64,000 nt of DNA from Chryseosolibacter sp964551035 (GCA_964551035.1 CAZKBK010000003.1:1-64000), one strand, 5' to 3'; shown: positions 45,859-56,317, numbered from the stretch's first letter. Notes: generated by a model not told the origin, from the sequence alone. Numbers and translations: made by a program.

Positions 45859-48800
45859 ATGAGAAAAAAGAACACACGTTCCTCTGGAACCCGAAAAACG
45901 TCCGGGGATTCAAATGGAGCAGAGGTCTTGACACCGTCGCCCGAGCGGAACGGAAACAAGAAGAAATCGACGGCGATGTCAGCTGACGCCTACCAACAAC
46001 TCGAAGGGGTTCTCGACACCCGCGAGTTACTTGGCGTGCTCACCGAAGTAAAAGCCGGAAATTTTTCGGCGCGAATGCCTTTTGACAGGGTGGGTCTTAG
46101 TGGGAAAATTTGTGATACACTCAATGAAATAATTGCCCTTAATGAAAAAATGACGTTGGAGTTTACACGTGCAGGCCAGATCATCGGCAAGCAGGGAAAA
46201 CTCAACCAACGGATCGAGATTCCTCAGGCCAAAGGCGCATGGATCGCCGGGGTTGATTCTATCAACGGCCTGATCTCAGACCTTGTTCATCCCACCATCG
46301 AGATTGCCCGCGTTATCAGTTCGGTGGCCAAGGGAAACCTCTCACAAGAAATGCCGCTGGAAATCGGCGGACACACGCTCCAGGGTGAATTCGCCCAAAT
46401 CGGCCGGGAAGTGAACGATATGGTGAAGCAGCTTAACCTCTTCTCCATGGAGGTAACGCGTGTTGCCCGCGAGGTCGGCTCCGAAGGAAAGCTCGGTGGC
46501 CAGGCAAAGGTGAAAGGCGTTGCCGGTGTATGGAAAGACCTCACCGACTCCGTGAACCAGATGGGTAGCAACCTCACCGCCCAGGTGCGGAACATCGCCG
46601 AAGTGACTACGGCCGTTGCGAAAGGCGACCTCTCCAAAAAAATCACCGTCGACGTAAAAGGAGAAATCCTCGAACTGAAAAACACCATCAACACGATGGT
46701 GGACCAGTTGAATTCCTTCTCGTCGGAGGTGACGCGCGTGGCGCTGGAAGTAGGAACGGAAGGAAAACTCGGTGGCCAGGCCCAGGTGAAGGGCGTGGCG
46801 GGAACCTGGAAAGACCTCACCGACTCTGTAAACCAGATGGCGTCAAACCTCACCGGCCAGGTGCGGAACATCGCCGAAGTGACCACGGCCGTGGCAAAGG
46901 GTGACCTCTCGAAAAAGATTACCGTCGACGTGAAGGGGGAAATCCTCGAACTGAAAAACACCATCAACACGATGGTGGACCAGTTGAACGCGTTCTCCAT
47001 CGAGGTGACACGTGTGGCCGTTGAAGTGGGATCGGAAGGAAAACTCGGAGGACAGGCACGCGTTCCCGGCGTCGCAGGAACCTGGAAAGACCTCACCGAC
47101 TCCGTGAACCAGATGGCCTCAAACCTTACCGCCCAGGTAAGGAACATCGCGCAAGTAACCACCGCCGTGGCAAAGGGAGACCTCTCCCGCAAAATCACCG
47201 TTGACGTGAAAGGGGAAATCCTTGAACTCAAGGATACCATCAACACCATGGTGGACCAACTCAATTCGTTTGGATCGGAAGTAACGCGCGTGGCGCGCGA
47301 AGTGGGATCGGAAGGAAAGCTCGGTGGGCAGGCAACGGTAAAAGGGGTCGGCGGCGTATGGAAAGACCTCACCGACTCCGTAAACCAAATGGCCTCGAAC
47401 CTCACCGCGCAGGTTCGAAACATTGCGCAGGTGACCACCGCCGTCGCAAAGGGAGACCTTTCACGCAAGATCACCGTCGATGTGCAGGGCGAGATCGCCG
47501 AACTGAAGGACACGATCAACACGATGGTGGACCAACTCAACTCCTTCGCCTCGGAAGTAACCCGTGTGGCGCGTGAGGTGGGCTCGGAGGGCAAGCTCGG
47601 GGGCCAGGCTGACGTGCCCGGTGTCGGTGGAACCTGGAAGGACCTCACCGACTCCGTCAACAAGATGGCGGGTAATCTCACCTCCCAGGTGCGCAACATC
47701 GCGGAAGTAACGACGGCCGTGGCCAACGGAGACCTTTCCCGGAAAATTACCGTTGACGTGAAGGGCGAAATCCTTGAACTGAAAAACACCATCAACACCA
47801 TGGTGGACCAACTCAACTCCTTCGCCTCAGAGGTAACACGCGTGGCCCTCGAAGTGGGCTCGGAAGGAAAACTCGGTGGGCAGGCAACGGTAATTGGCGT
47901 CGGCGGCGTATGGAAGGGCCTCACCGACTCTGTAAACCAGATGGGCAGCAACCTTACCGCCCAGGTGCGCAACATCGCCGAGGTGACCACCGCCGTCGCT
48001 AACGGCGACCTGTCGAGAAAAATTACCGTGGATGTCCGCGGGGAGATCCTTGAGCTTAAAAATACCATCAACACCATGGTGGATCAACTCAACTCTTTTG
48101 GTTCCGAGGTAACGCGTGTCGCGCGTGAAGTGGGGTCCGAAGGAAAGCTCGGGGGCCAGGCAGATGTCCAGGGCGTAGGCGGTACCTGGAAAGACCTCAC
48201 CGACTCGGTAAACAAAATGGCATCGAACCTTACCTCACAGGTTCGCAACATTGCCGAAGTAACAACAGCGGTTGCCAATGGCGACCTTTCCCGCAAGATC
48301 ACGGTCGATGTGCAAGGCGAGATCCTGGAGTTGAAGAACACCATCAACACCATGGTAGACCAGCTTCGCGGCTTTGCCTCTGAAGTGACGCGTGTGGCGC
48401 GTGAAGTAGGAACGGAAGGAAAACTCGGCGGGCAGGCCAGCGTGCCTGGCGTGGCCGGCACCTGGAAAGACCTCACCGACTCCGTAAACCAAATGGCCGG
48501 TAACCTTACCGACCAGGTGCGGAACATTGCGGAAGTGGCCATCGCCGTGGCCAAGGGAGACCTGTCGAAGAAGATCACGGTCGACGTTCGCGGCGAAATC
48601 CTGCAGCTCAAGGAAACGCTCAACACCATGGTGGACCAACTGCGCGGTTTCGCCTCGGAAGTAACCCGGGTGGCCCGCGAAGTGGGAACCGACGGTAAAC
48701 TCGGCGGGCAGGCATTCGTCCCCGGCGTGGCCGGCACCTGGAAAGACCTCACCGACTCTGTAAATAAGATGACGGGTAACCTTACCGACCAGGTGCGGAA

Positions 48801-51800
48801 CATCGCCCAGGTAACGAAAGCGGTTGCTTCGGGTGATTTGTCGAAAACGGTGTCCATCGACGTTAAGGGTGAGATACTCGACCTCAAGAACACCATCAAC
48901 ACCATGGTTGAGCAGCTCAATTCATTCGCCTTCGAAGTGACGCGGGTGGCGCGTGAGGTGGGCACAGAGGGAAAACTCGGCGGACAGGCAGAAGTTAAAG
49001 GCGTGGCCGGGACCTGGAAAGACCTCACCGACTCGGTGAACATGATGGCGTCCAACCTTACGTCGCAGGTGCGCGGCATCGCCAAAGTAATGACGTCGGT
49101 GGCGAACGGAAACCTGAGGCAAAAACTCTCCATCAATGCAAAGGGCGAAGTTGCGCAGTTGACGGAAACCATCAACGAGATGATCGAAACGCTCGCCGTG
49201 TTTGCCGATCAGGTCACCACGGTGGCGCGCGAAGTGGGCGTTGAAGGACGACTTGGCGGGCAGGCCAACGTGCCGGGCGCGTCGGGAATCTGGAAGAACC
49301 TCACCGAAAATGTCAACCAGCTCGCACAAAACCTCACAACTCAGGTACGCTCGATTTCCGAAGTGGCCTCGGCGGTGACCAAGGGCGACCTTACCCGAAT
49401 GATCAGGGTTGAAGCCAAGGGCGAAGTTGAAGCACTCAAGGATACCATCAACCAGATGATTGCCAACCTCAGGGCGACGACCTTGCGAAACCAGGAGACC
49501 GATTGGCTCAAGTCGAACCTGGCAAAATTTACGCAGATGCTGCAGGGTCAAAAAGACCTCAATACCATCTCGACGCGTATCCTTTCCGAACTCGCCCAGG
49601 TGGTCAATGCGCACAACGGCGCGTTCTATCTGCTCAAACAGGACGACAAGACAAACGGCGCGAAGCTCTCGCTCTTTGCCGCCTACGCGTACAAAGAGGA
49701 GAAGAACATCCCGCGGGAGTTCGCCATCGGAGAAGGCCTCGTCGGCCAGTGCGCCTTTGAAAAAGAGAAGATCCTGCTCACCAATGTTCCGGCCAACTAC
49801 ATCAAGATTACTTCGGGACTTGGAAAAGCGAGACCTTCCAACCTGATCATCCTGCCCGTCCTGTTCGAGAATAACGTGAAAGCCGTGATCGAACTGGCGT
49901 CGCTCGATTCGTTCAGCCAGACACACCAGGATTTCCTCGTCCAACTCACGGAATCGATTGGCATTATGCTCAATACGATTGAGGCCAACACCCGGACGGA
50001 AGAACTTCTGACGCAGTCACAGTCCCTGGCCAGCGAGTTGAAAGTTCAGCAGGACGAGTTGCGGCGGACCAATGATGAGCTGCAGGACAAGGCCTTGCTG
50101 CTGGTGAAGCAGAAGGAAGAAGTGGAAGCCAAGAACAAGGAAGTCGAAGAAGCGAGGCGCTCGCTGGAAGAGAAGGCGGAACAGTTGCAGCTCACCTCAA
50201 AGTACAAGTCCGAGTTCCTGGCCAACATGTCGCACGAGTTGAGAACACCCCTGAACTCGCTGCTGATCCTCGCGCAGCAACTATACGAGAACGCCGAGGG
50301 CAACCTCTCCGAAAAGCAGGTTCGATATGCCAAAACCATACACTCCTGCGGTGACGACCTTATTCAATTGATCAACGACATTCTCGACCTCTCGAAAATT
50401 GAATCCGGATTCATCTCAACCAACGTTTCGCAGGTGCATCTCTCGGAGATCGCCGCCTTTGTGGAAACGACCTTCCGTCCCATTTCTGAAGCGCGCAATT
50501 TGCGGTTCAATATTGAGATCGAACCCGAATTGCCGGCGCAAGTCGACACCGACATTCAGCGCCTGAATCAGATCTTGAAGAACCTGTTGTCAAACGCCTT
50601 CAAGTTCACCGAAAAAGGTGGTGTGAGCCTCCGCATCTTTACGGCGAAGAAAGGGTCGTGGAAGTCGAATTCAAGCCTCGACCAGGCCGACCGGATCATA
50701 GCCTTCTCAATTTCGGACACCGGCATTGGTATTCCTCAGGACAAGCAACTGATCATCTTCGAAGCCTTCCAGCAGGCAGAAGGATCCACAAGCCGCAAGT
50801 ACGGCGGAACCGGCCTTGGGCTGTCGATCAGCCGTGGCTTGGCCGAGCTGCTCGGTGGCACGATAGAGCTTGAAAGCGCACCGGGCCGGGGCAGTACCTT
50901 TACGCTGTACCTTCCCGCCGAAAGCGTGGCGACGCCGGGGTCTGCCCCAGCAAGCCGGAATATCATCGGGGAACGCCTTCAACTCGAGCCCGACGAGCAG
51001 GATCTCGGTTCCTTGCTCAGTAACCTGCGCATCACGAACGAGGGCGTTGAGAACCGAAATCTCGAAGTCGTGAGCGAACTCGCGAATGAGGCAGGCGACG
51101 ACCGGAACAATATTCAACCGTCAGATAAAGTGGTTCTGATCGTGGAGGATGACCTCCGCTTTGGCAAGATCGTCGTTGACCGTGCACATCAGGACGGATT
51201 AAAGGCGATCGTGGCCACGAGTTACCTCGAAGTATTCGACTTTATCAATCGGTTCAATCCCATCGCCATCACGCTTGACGTGAAACTTCCCGATACCAGC
51301 GGATGGAAGGTGATTGACCTGCTTCGCAATGACCTCAATTATCGTCACATCCCCATCCACGTAGTCTCTGGCGAAGAAAACCGCGTACTCGCCTTGCGGC
51401 GTGGTGCCCGGAGTTTCTCGCTGAAGCCCCTGGACAGCGACGTGCTCGATGAGATCTTTTCCGATATCGTCACCTTTTCAGCAAAGGAGAAAAAGGGTGT
51501 TCTCGTGGTCGAGGACAATGAGATCGATTCATCCCAGATCGCCAAGATGCTACGGGAGGATACCATCCACGTAACCATTGCGCCAACCGGAGAAAAGGCG
51601 CTTCAACAGATTCGCAAAAAGGATTTTGACTGTGTCATCCTCGACTACAACTTGCCGGACATTGCAGGAATGGACCTCATTGAAAAAGTTGCCGAAGAGA
51701 AGAAGCGGCTCACACCGGTGATCATCTACAGTTCGAAAGACTTTTCAAGGCAGGAACTCGCGCGCATCAATCTCAATTCGAATGCGGTGTTGCTCAAAGG

Positions 51801-52293
51801 TGTAAACTCGATTGAAAACCTGTTGGAGGAGGTCGTCACGCACCTTCATACGCCCCATAAGGAACTGCCGCAGGAGAAACGAAGGATCATTGAAAACATC
51901 CGAAGCAAGGAAGACATCCTTACCGGCAAGACGGTATTGGTGGTCGACGACGATGTTCGAAATCTCTTCGCCCTCACCACGGTGTTCGAGCGTTTCAACA
52001 TCAACGTTATTACGGCAGAAAGCGGCAAGGAAGCGATTCAAACTTTGAATGAAAACACCGATATTGAGATGGTATTGATGGACATCATGATGCCGGAAAT
52101 GGACGGGTATGAAACCACACAAAAGATCAGGCGGGAGCACAAGAACAGCACATTGCCGATTATCGCCGTCACGGCAAAAGCCATGAAGGGCGACCGGCAA
52201 AAATGTATTGAGGCCGGCGCATCGGATTATATCACAAAGCCCGTTAAGATTGACCAACTGCTTTCACTGATGAGGCTGTGGTTTTGCAAATAG
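45859..52293 (+). CDS. Giant soluble hybrid histidine kinase: 11 HAMP-type repeats, GAF, kinase, three receivers (2144 aa)
   Basis: There is no signal peptide or membrane helix, so it is cytoplasmic. Residues about 50-194 are a diverged HAMP-like lead. Residues 195-1206 are eleven repeats of 92 aa, each with EVTRVAxEVGxEGKLGGQA, WKDLTDSVN and a GDLSxKITVDVxGEI half. GAF-like domain about 1225-1380, coiled coil to 1450, then kinase: His1459 in MSHELRTPLNS, N-box LKNLLSNAFKF, DTGIGIP and GGTGLGLSIS. Three receivers follow, with acceptor Asp1807, Asp1929 and Asp2075. The plan resembles fungal group III (Nik1/Os-1) osmosensing kinases and known bacterial poly-HAMP kinases. Stimulus unknown; osmotic or redox sensing is inference. 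A second receiver-kinase gene follows after 9 nt. Confidence 0.95.
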   Translation: MRKKNTRSSGTRKTSGDSNGAEVLTPSPERNGNKKKSTAMSADAYQQLEGVLDTRELLGVLTEVKAGNFSARMPFDRVGLSGKICDTLNEIIALNEKMTLEFTRAGQIIGKQGKLNQRIEIPQAKGAWIAGVDSINGLISDLVHPTIEIARVISSVAKGNLSQEMPLEIGGHTLQGEFAQIGREVNDMVKQLNLFSMEVTRVAREVGSEGKLGGQAKVKGVAGVWKDLTDSVNQMGSNLTAQVRNIAEVTTAVAKGDLSKKITVDVKGEILELKNTINTMVDQLNSFSSEVTRVALEVGTEGKLGGQAQVKGVAGTWKDLTDSVNQMASNLTGQVRNIAEVTTAVAKGDLSKKITVDVKGEILELKNTINTMVDQLNAFSIEVTRVAVEVGSEGKLGGQARVPGVAGTWKDLTDSVNQMASNLTAQVRNIAQVTTAVAKGDLSRKITVDVKGEILELKDTINTMVDQLNSFGSEVTRVAREVGSEGKLGGQATVKGVGGVWKDLTDSVNQMASNLTAQVRNIAQVTTAVAKGDLSRKITVDVQGEIAELKDTINTMVDQLNSFASEVTRVAREVGSEGKLGGQADVPGVGGTWKDLTDSVNKMAGNLTSQVRNIAEVTTAVANGDLSRKITVDVKGEILELKNTINTMVDQLNSFASEVTRVALEVGSEGKLGGQATVIGVGGVWKGLTDSVNQMGSNLTAQVRNIAEVTTAVANGDLSRKITVDVRGEILELKNTINTMVDQLNSFGSEVTRVAREVGSEGKLGGQADVQGVGGTWKDLTDSVNKMASNLTSQVRNIAEVTTAVANGDLSRKITVDVQGEILELKNTINTMVDQLRGFASEVTRVAREVGTEGKLGGQASVPGVAGTWKDLTDSVNQMAGNLTDQVRNIAEVAIAVAKGDLSKKITVDVRGEILQLKETLNTMVDQLRGFASEVTRVAREVGTDGKLGGQAFVPGVAGTWKDLTDSVNKMTGNLTDQVRNIAQVTKAVASGDLSKTVSIDVKGEILDLKNTINTMVEQLNSFAFEVTRVAREVGTEGKLGGQAEVKGVAGTWKDLTDSVNMMASNLTSQVRGIAKVMTSVANGNLRQKLSINAKGEVAQLTETINEMIETLAVFADQVTTVAREVGVEGRLGGQANVPGASGIWKNLTENVNQLAQNLTTQVRSISEVASAVTKGDLTRMIRVEAKGEVEALKDTINQMIANLRATTLRNQETDWLKSNLAKFTQMLQGQKDLNTISTRILSELAQVVNAHNGAFYLLKQDDKTNGAKLSLFAAYAYKEEKNIPREFAIGEGLVGQCAFEKEKILLTNVPANYIKITSGLGKARPSNLIILPVLFENNVKAVIELASLDSFSQTHQDFLVQLTESIGIMLNTIEANTRTEELLTQSQSLASELKVQQDELRRTNDELQDKALLLVKQKEEVEAKNKEVEEARRSLEEKAEQLQLTSKYKSEFLANMSHELRTPLNSLLILAQQLYENAEGNLSEKQVRYAKTIHSCGDDLIQLINDILDLSKIESGFISTNVSQVHLSEIAAFVETTFRPISEARNLRFNIEIEPELPAQVDTDIQRLNQILKNLLSNAFKFTEKGGVSLRIFTAKKGSWKSNSSLDQADRIIAFSISDTGIGIPQDKQLIIFEAFQQAEGSTSRKYGGTGLGLSISRGLAELLGGTIELESAPGRGSTFTLYLPAESVATPGSAPASRNIIGERLQLEPDEQDLGSLLSNLRITNEGVENRNLEVVSELANEAGDDRNNIQPSDKVVLIVEDDLRFGKIVVDRAHQDGLKAIVATSYLEVFDFINRFNPIAITLDVKLPDTSGWKVIDLLRNDLNYRHIPIHVVSGEENRVLALRRGARSFSLKPLDSDVLDEIFSDIVTFSAKEKKGVLVVEDNEIDSSQIAKMLREDTIHVTIAPTGEKALQQIRKKDFDCVILDYNLPDIAGMDLIEKVAEEKKRLTPVIIYSSKDFSRQELARINLNSNAVLLKGVNSIENLLEEVVTHLHTPHKELPQEKRRIIENIRSKEDILTGKTVLVVDDDVRNLFALTTVFERFNINVITAESGKEAIQTLNENTDIEMVLMDIMMPEMDGYETTQKIRREHKNSTLPIIAVTAKAMKGDRQKCIEAGASDYITKPVKIDQLLSLMRLWFCK
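46441..49476 (+). repeat. Eleven in-frame tandem repeats of 276 bp (HAMP-type units)
   Basis: The period is exactly 276 bp; the EVTRVA codons recur at about 46450, 46726 and 47002 and so on to the eleventh unit near 49210. Units 1-10 are very similar in DNA and protein; unit 11 is the most diverged (DQVTTVAREVGVEGRLGGQA). The sequence is prone to unequal crossing-over, so copy number may vary between strains. Confidence 0.92.
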
Positions 52294-52302
52294 TTTCGAT
52301 CT

Positions 52303-53565
52303 ATGGTGCCCAAGATTCTGCTGGTAGACGACCGTGAGGACAACCTCCTCTCCATCGAGACCATATTTGAACCAGACGGTTATACGTTCGTGAAGGCAAA
52401 CTCCGGACGGCAGGCGCTCAAAGTCCTGTTGAACGAGTATGATTTCGCGCTGATCCTCATGGACGTGAAAATGCCCAGCCTGAATGGTTTTGAGACGGCA
52501 TCCCTCATTTATCAGAGGGAAAAGCTGAAACACATTCCGATCATCTTTATCACTGCCAATAATTTTGGCGACGAAAACATTTACCGGGGCTACCAATCCG
52601 GCGCTGTGGACTACATCTACAAGCCGATCAACCCAGCCGTGTTGCGCGCAAAAGTGTCCGTATTTATCGATTTGTATAAGAAAAACCGGCAACTCATAGC
52701 TCAGGAGCAAAGACTGGTTACCATCAACAAGAGTCTGGAGATTGAAGTGCGTGAACGCAAGGCAAGCGAAGAAACCGTCAAGGAGTTGAACCGGCAACTA
52801 CTTGAAAACATCGCCAGCCTTGAATCCGCCAACAAGGATCTTGATCGTTTCGCATTCATGGCATCACACGATCTGCAGGAGCCGTTGCGCAAGATCCGTA
52901 TGTTTAGCGATCGGTTGTACATCAAATACAAGGAACTGCTCGATCAGGACGGCCAGAGCAACATCCTGCGTATCCAAAAGGCCGCGGAGCGCATGCAAAC
53001 ACTCATCACCGATATCCTTACGTTCTCAAAGATCTCGATAGACCGACCGTCCTTTGTTGAGAGCGACCTCTCCACCCTCGTGCAGGAGGTGGTCGTGGAA
53101 ATGGATGAAGATATCAGTCAAAAGCAGGCGAAGGTCATCGTTGACGTCCTGCCCAGCCTCCACGTCAATCCCAGCCTCATCAAACAGTTGTTTCATAACC
53201 TCATCGGCAATGCGTTGAAGTACGGCAAGAAAGATGTTGCGCCCGTGATCAAGATCACCTCAGACGTGACTTCGCACGCCAATGGCAAAGTCGTTACCAA
53301 CGTACAGCGCCGGTTTTGCCGGGTATTCGTTCAGGATAACGGGATCGGGTTCGACCAGAAATACGCCGAAGATATCTTCGGGATGTTCAAACGCCTCCAC
53401 CACCCTTCCGAATTTGAGGGAACGGGCATCGGTCTCGCCCTCTGCAAAAAAATCGTCGAACAGCACAAGGGATTCATTTCAGCGCGAAGCAAGGTAAACG
53501 AGGGCTCAACGCTCATCGTGTCCATCCCCATGCACCTTGCGGAGGAGTTTTCCACGGATGTCTAA
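52303..53565 (+). CDS. Receiver-histidine kinase (REC-HisKA-HATPase)
   Basis: Residues 1-125 are a receiver with all key residues (VDDRED, acceptor Asp in LILMDVKMPSLNG, Thr in FITAN, Lys in YIYKPIN). A coiled coil (residues 130-180) leads to a HisKA domain with MASHDLQEPLRKIRMFSDRL (phospho-His) and an ATPase domain: HNLIGNALKYGKK, VQDNGIGFDQKY, GTGIGLALCKKIVE. Soluble. The 9-nt gap after the giant kinase gene suggests one transcript; the N-terminal receiver could take phosphate from that kinase. This kinase type (HDLQEPLR) resembles bacteriophytochrome-like kinases. Its end overlaps the convergent receiver gene by 4 nt. Confidence 0.93.
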   Translation: MVPKILLVDDREDNLLSIETIFEPDGYTFVKANSGRQALKVLLNEYDFALILMDVKMPSLNGFETASLIYQREKLKHIPIIFITANNFGDENIYRGYQSGAVDYIYKPINPAVLRAKVSVFIDLYKKNRQLIAQEQRLVTINKSLEIEVRERKASEETVKELNRQLLENIASLESANKDLDRFAFMASHDLQEPLRKIRMFSDRLYIKYKELLDQDGQSNILRIQKAAERMQTLITDILTFSKISIDRPSFVESDLSTLVQEVVVEMDEDISQKQAKVIVDVLPSLHVNPSLIKQLFHNLIGNALKYGKKDVAPVIKITSDVTSHANGKVVTNVQRRFCRVFVQDNGIGFDQKYAEDIFGMFKRLHHPSEFEGTGIGLALCKKIVEQHKGFISARSKVNEGSTLIVSIPMHLAEEFSTDV

Positions 53566-53987
53566 TTGATTTTTTGCCCTCCTCTTCCCCAATCTTTCGA
53601 AAGAATTACCCTGAGTGATTTGCAGAGATCATCGAACCGGGAAGGTTTGAGCAGGTGGAACGCGGCGCCAAGATAGGTTACCTCCTGGATGTCGTGCGGC
53701 GCGAACGACGTGGAGTACATGATCACCGGCACATGTTGGAGGGCATGCGACCGCTTGATCTCCTTCAACACCTGCTTGCCATTGAGCTTGGGCATGTTTA
53801 GATCCAGAAAGATCAGGTCGGGCAATGCCACCGTTTCCCGCTCCAGTTCCCGCAGGGCATCCTCACCGCTGGTTGAACTGTGGCACTCGATGGATCCATC
53901 GACCTCGTGAATCGCCTCCATGAAGATCTCCTGATCTTCGACATCATCATCAATAATAAAGAGTCTTCTATATTGTACGTGTGACAT
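53562..53987 (-). CDS. Stand-alone response-regulator receiver domain
   Basis: The 141-aa single-domain regulator has intact residues: IIDDDVEDQEIF, acceptor Asp in LIFLDLNMPKLNGKQVL, Ser/Thr in IMYSTSF, and Lys in HLLKPSRF. No output domain. It converges with the receiver-kinase gene, overlapping it by 4 nt at the stops. It is similar in build to the receivers at 40730 and 41250, so it may be one of several interchangeable partners of the nearby soluble kinases; that is inference. Confidence 0.9.
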   Translation of the reverse strand: MSHVQYRRLFIIDDDVEDQEIFMEAIHEVDGSIECHSSTSGEDALRELERETVALPDLIFLDLNMPKLNGKQVLKEIKRSHALQHVPVIMYSTSFAPHDIQEVTYLGAAFHLLKPSRFDDLCKSLRVILSKDWGRGGQKIN

Positions 53988-54142
53988 ACAAACATTGACG
54001 ATGAAAGGTACAAAGGTTCAGTGCCCGAATATTTACAAACTTGGAGTAATTATTACATCACCCTGACGCCGGAGGCCCAAATAGGGCTAAAAATAACCCT
54101 AAAATCAAAGGGCACACCATTTTTTAACCCCTGGGGTAGATC

Positions 54143-55723
54143 ATGCGGAAAGGGCGAAAGAAACTCATTTACATCCTGACAATTGCCATCGTGCTTGCGG
54201 CAGCCGCCGTGCCCATCGGGCGATGGCAACTTTATGCTTTACTGGAGGACCGATTGCGCGATGAAATTTTGGGCCTCGGCACACAAGGCCTAGGGGTTGC
54301 CTTCGATTCCCTATACAGCGATCCCAACCGCAATCTGATCGTCATCGAAAACCTCTCCCTCGCGCCTCAAAACGAGACGTCGTGCCTGGCCAACGAAGGC
54401 CTCATGGTCCGGGAAGTTCGCATCCAGGGGTTTAGCCTGCTTGCATTCCTCACTAACGGCACCATTCGGCTCCGCCGGGTGATCATCAACGACCCAACCC
54501 TTGCCTTTAGCCCCCCCCTGGGAAACGCCAACAAGGACGTTGCGCCAGCCGCGGGCAATACACGCGTCAGGATCGCTGAACTCAGGCTCAATGGGCTACA
54601 CATGCTTTATGCCGACAGCGGCGCCTGTCAATTCGCCACTGAGGGGCGCACTGGTGCGGTCCTCCAAAACCTCACCGTCGACCTGCCATTGACCAAATTG
54701 GCTAACGTCAGGGCCTCCGCTATTCAACTATTCGAGACCCACATAAGCCTTGAGCAAAACCTGTATGCCCTGGATATACAACGGATCGAAATCAACCCGG
54801 GTCAGAAATCGCTCTCCATGGATACGCTGACCATAACGCCGCAACTGTCCAAAAGCGAGTTTACCAAACGGATCGGTTACGAACGGGACCGCATCGAGGG
54901 CACGATCCCCTTTATACGCGTTGACGACCTGGTATTCAACAGCACCGACTCAACCGCCGTGAGGGCATCAAGGATGAGGCTCCAGGGATTTCTTAAATTC
55001 TTCCGAGACAAGCGGCTCCCGCATAAGGGCGTGACCAAACCACTCCCCCAACGTCACCTTGCCAACCTGCCCTTCCAAATCCATGTAGACAGTATCGTGA
55101 TCGAAAAAAGCTATGTGGCGTACGAAGAATATGCGGAAGGCGCCGATGCACCCGGAAAAATCTTCTTTGACGACCTGGAAGGAACCATTGCGAACGTCAC
55201 CAATGCGCCGACAGGCAAAAACAACAAGGTCCGGGTCAGCGCATCCGCGCGATTTATGGCCAGCGCCATTGCGAAACTGTCCGCCGAACTCGACCTGAAC
55301 GGCGGCGCCTCCTCTGCCAGCGGTTCTCTTCAACATTTACGGTTGAACAAACTCAATACGTTGCTCGAGCCCATGGCTGGATTGCAAATAAACTCAGGCC
55401 AGTTAAACAGTCTGAATTTTCGATTTCAATTCAACGATTTCCGCGCCGATGGGAGCGCCACGCTGGACTACCAGGACCTGAGAATCATTTCGTTGCGGGA
55501 AGGCGAAACCAGGCAGGAAGAAAAAAAGAAGGACAACATTGAGACCTTCATCCTCAACACCTTCATTATCAAAAAAACCATGTCCAGGGGCATGTCGCAG
55601 GACGATCGCACCGGCACTATCCTATTCGAGCGCGACCGGACGCGATCGGTATTCAACTATTGGTGGAAATCAGTTTTCACCGGGATCAAAGCGGCCATGG
55701 GCATTGCGAATGATAAGAAGTGA
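54143..55723 (+). CDS. Membrane-anchored AsmA/DUF748-like protein of unknown function (526 aa)
   Basis: A single N-terminal membrane helix (KKLIYILTIAIVLAAAAVPI) follows a basic start. The rest is predicted periplasmic and beta-rich, with patterns such as LIVIENLSLAP, VREVRIQGFSLLAFL and RVRIAELRLNGLHM, which recall AsmA-like or DUF748 proteins of the bridge-type lipid-transport superfamily. The C-terminus is helical with FNYWWKSVFTGIKAAMGI, a possible second membrane contact. I did not identify specific family residues, so this is a fold-level guess. It stands alone between two receiver genes. Confidence 0.7.
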   Translation: MRKGRKKLIYILTIAIVLAAAAVPIGRWQLYALLEDRLRDEILGLGTQGLGVAFDSLYSDPNRNLIVIENLSLAPQNETSCLANEGLMVREVRIQGFSLLAFLTNGTIRLRRVIINDPTLAFSPPLGNANKDVAPAAGNTRVRIAELRLNGLHMLYADSGACQFATEGRTGAVLQNLTVDLPLTKLANVRASAIQLFETHISLEQNLYALDIQRIEINPGQKSLSMDTLTITPQLSKSEFTKRIGYERDRIEGTIPFIRVDDLVFNSTDSTAVRASRMRLQGFLKFFRDKRLPHKGVTKPLPQRHLANLPFQIHVDSIVIEKSYVAYEEYAEGADAPGKIFFDDLEGTIANVTNAPTGKNNKVRVSASARFMASAIAKLSAELDLNGGASSASGSLQHLRLNKLNTLLEPMAGLQINSGQLNSLNFRFQFNDFRADGSATLDYQDLRIISLREGETRQEEKKKDNIETFILNTFIIKKTMSRGMSQDDRTGTILFERDRTRSVFNYWWKSVFTGIKAAMGIANDKK

Positions 55724-55830
55724 CATTCTCCGGGGCGACCTACTCCTTGACCATGCGTTTGGCTCCGGGTGATCCGATCAGGCTCTCCCGGAGGTCCTGC
55801 CGCTGTACCGGGCAGCAGCCCCGGTTTTAG

Positions 55831-56175
55831 TCAAAGGTAATCCTTGATCGCATGGAGTCTCAGCGGCTTCTCCAGAATATTGATCCCTGACGAATTGGAC
55901 ATCATCTCGGGGGTGATGTATTGGTAGGCGCTGACCAGATTGATCCTGCAGTTGGGAAATCGCGTGCGGAGGTAGTTCATTTTCTCCCAACCGAAACCAT
56001 CAGGGAGGTTATTGTCGATAAATGCAACGTCTGGCGAAACATCCTCCATCAACTGCAGACCGCTCGATAAAGTGTACGCGAGAAAAACTTCATGATTCTG
56101 ATCTACCAGATAGGCCTTCATGAGATGACAAAGATCTTCTTCGTCATCAATGATAACAATTCTCTTTTTGCCCAT
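55831..56175 (-). CDS. Stand-alone response-regulator receiver domain (114 aa)
   Basis: The ATG at 56175 gives MGKKRIVIIDDEEDLCHLMK; the frame extends to 56565 but that part overlaps the YtxH-type gene on the other strand. Acceptor Asp lies in VAFIDNNLPDGFGWEKM, Ser in LVSAYQ and Lys in ILEKPLR. It is shorter than usual and ends right after the fifth helix (HAIKDYL). No output domain. It is divergent from the YtxH-type gene. Confidence 0.85.
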   Translation of the reverse strand: MGKKRIVIIDDEEDLCHLMKAYLVDQNHEVFLAYTLSSGLQLMEDVSPDVAFIDNNLPDGFGWEKMNYLRTRFPNCRINLVSAYQYITPEMMSNSSGINILEKPLRLHAIKDYL

Positions 56176-56317
56176 GTCTGATAGTAATATCGCCAAAGCG
56201 GCCGAAATTATTCGAACTAAGAAAAAAAAATTCGTACCGGGATGTACTGTCGGGCTGCCGTTTGGGTACAGTTTTTTTAAAATTACGAGCATCAAGATAA
56301 CCTTAAAGATCGTATTT

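Noticed and set aside
46287..48077. A 596-codon minus-strand frame, and a similar 363-codon frame at 48084-49175
   Set aside because: They lie opposite the 276-bp repeats of the giant kinase. The in-frame repetition keeps the opposite frame open, and the products have no recognisable domain.
46441..49476. A CRISPR-like or satellite repeat
   Set aside because: The unit is 276 bp, in frame, with no spacers, and encodes HAMP-type domains of a kinase.
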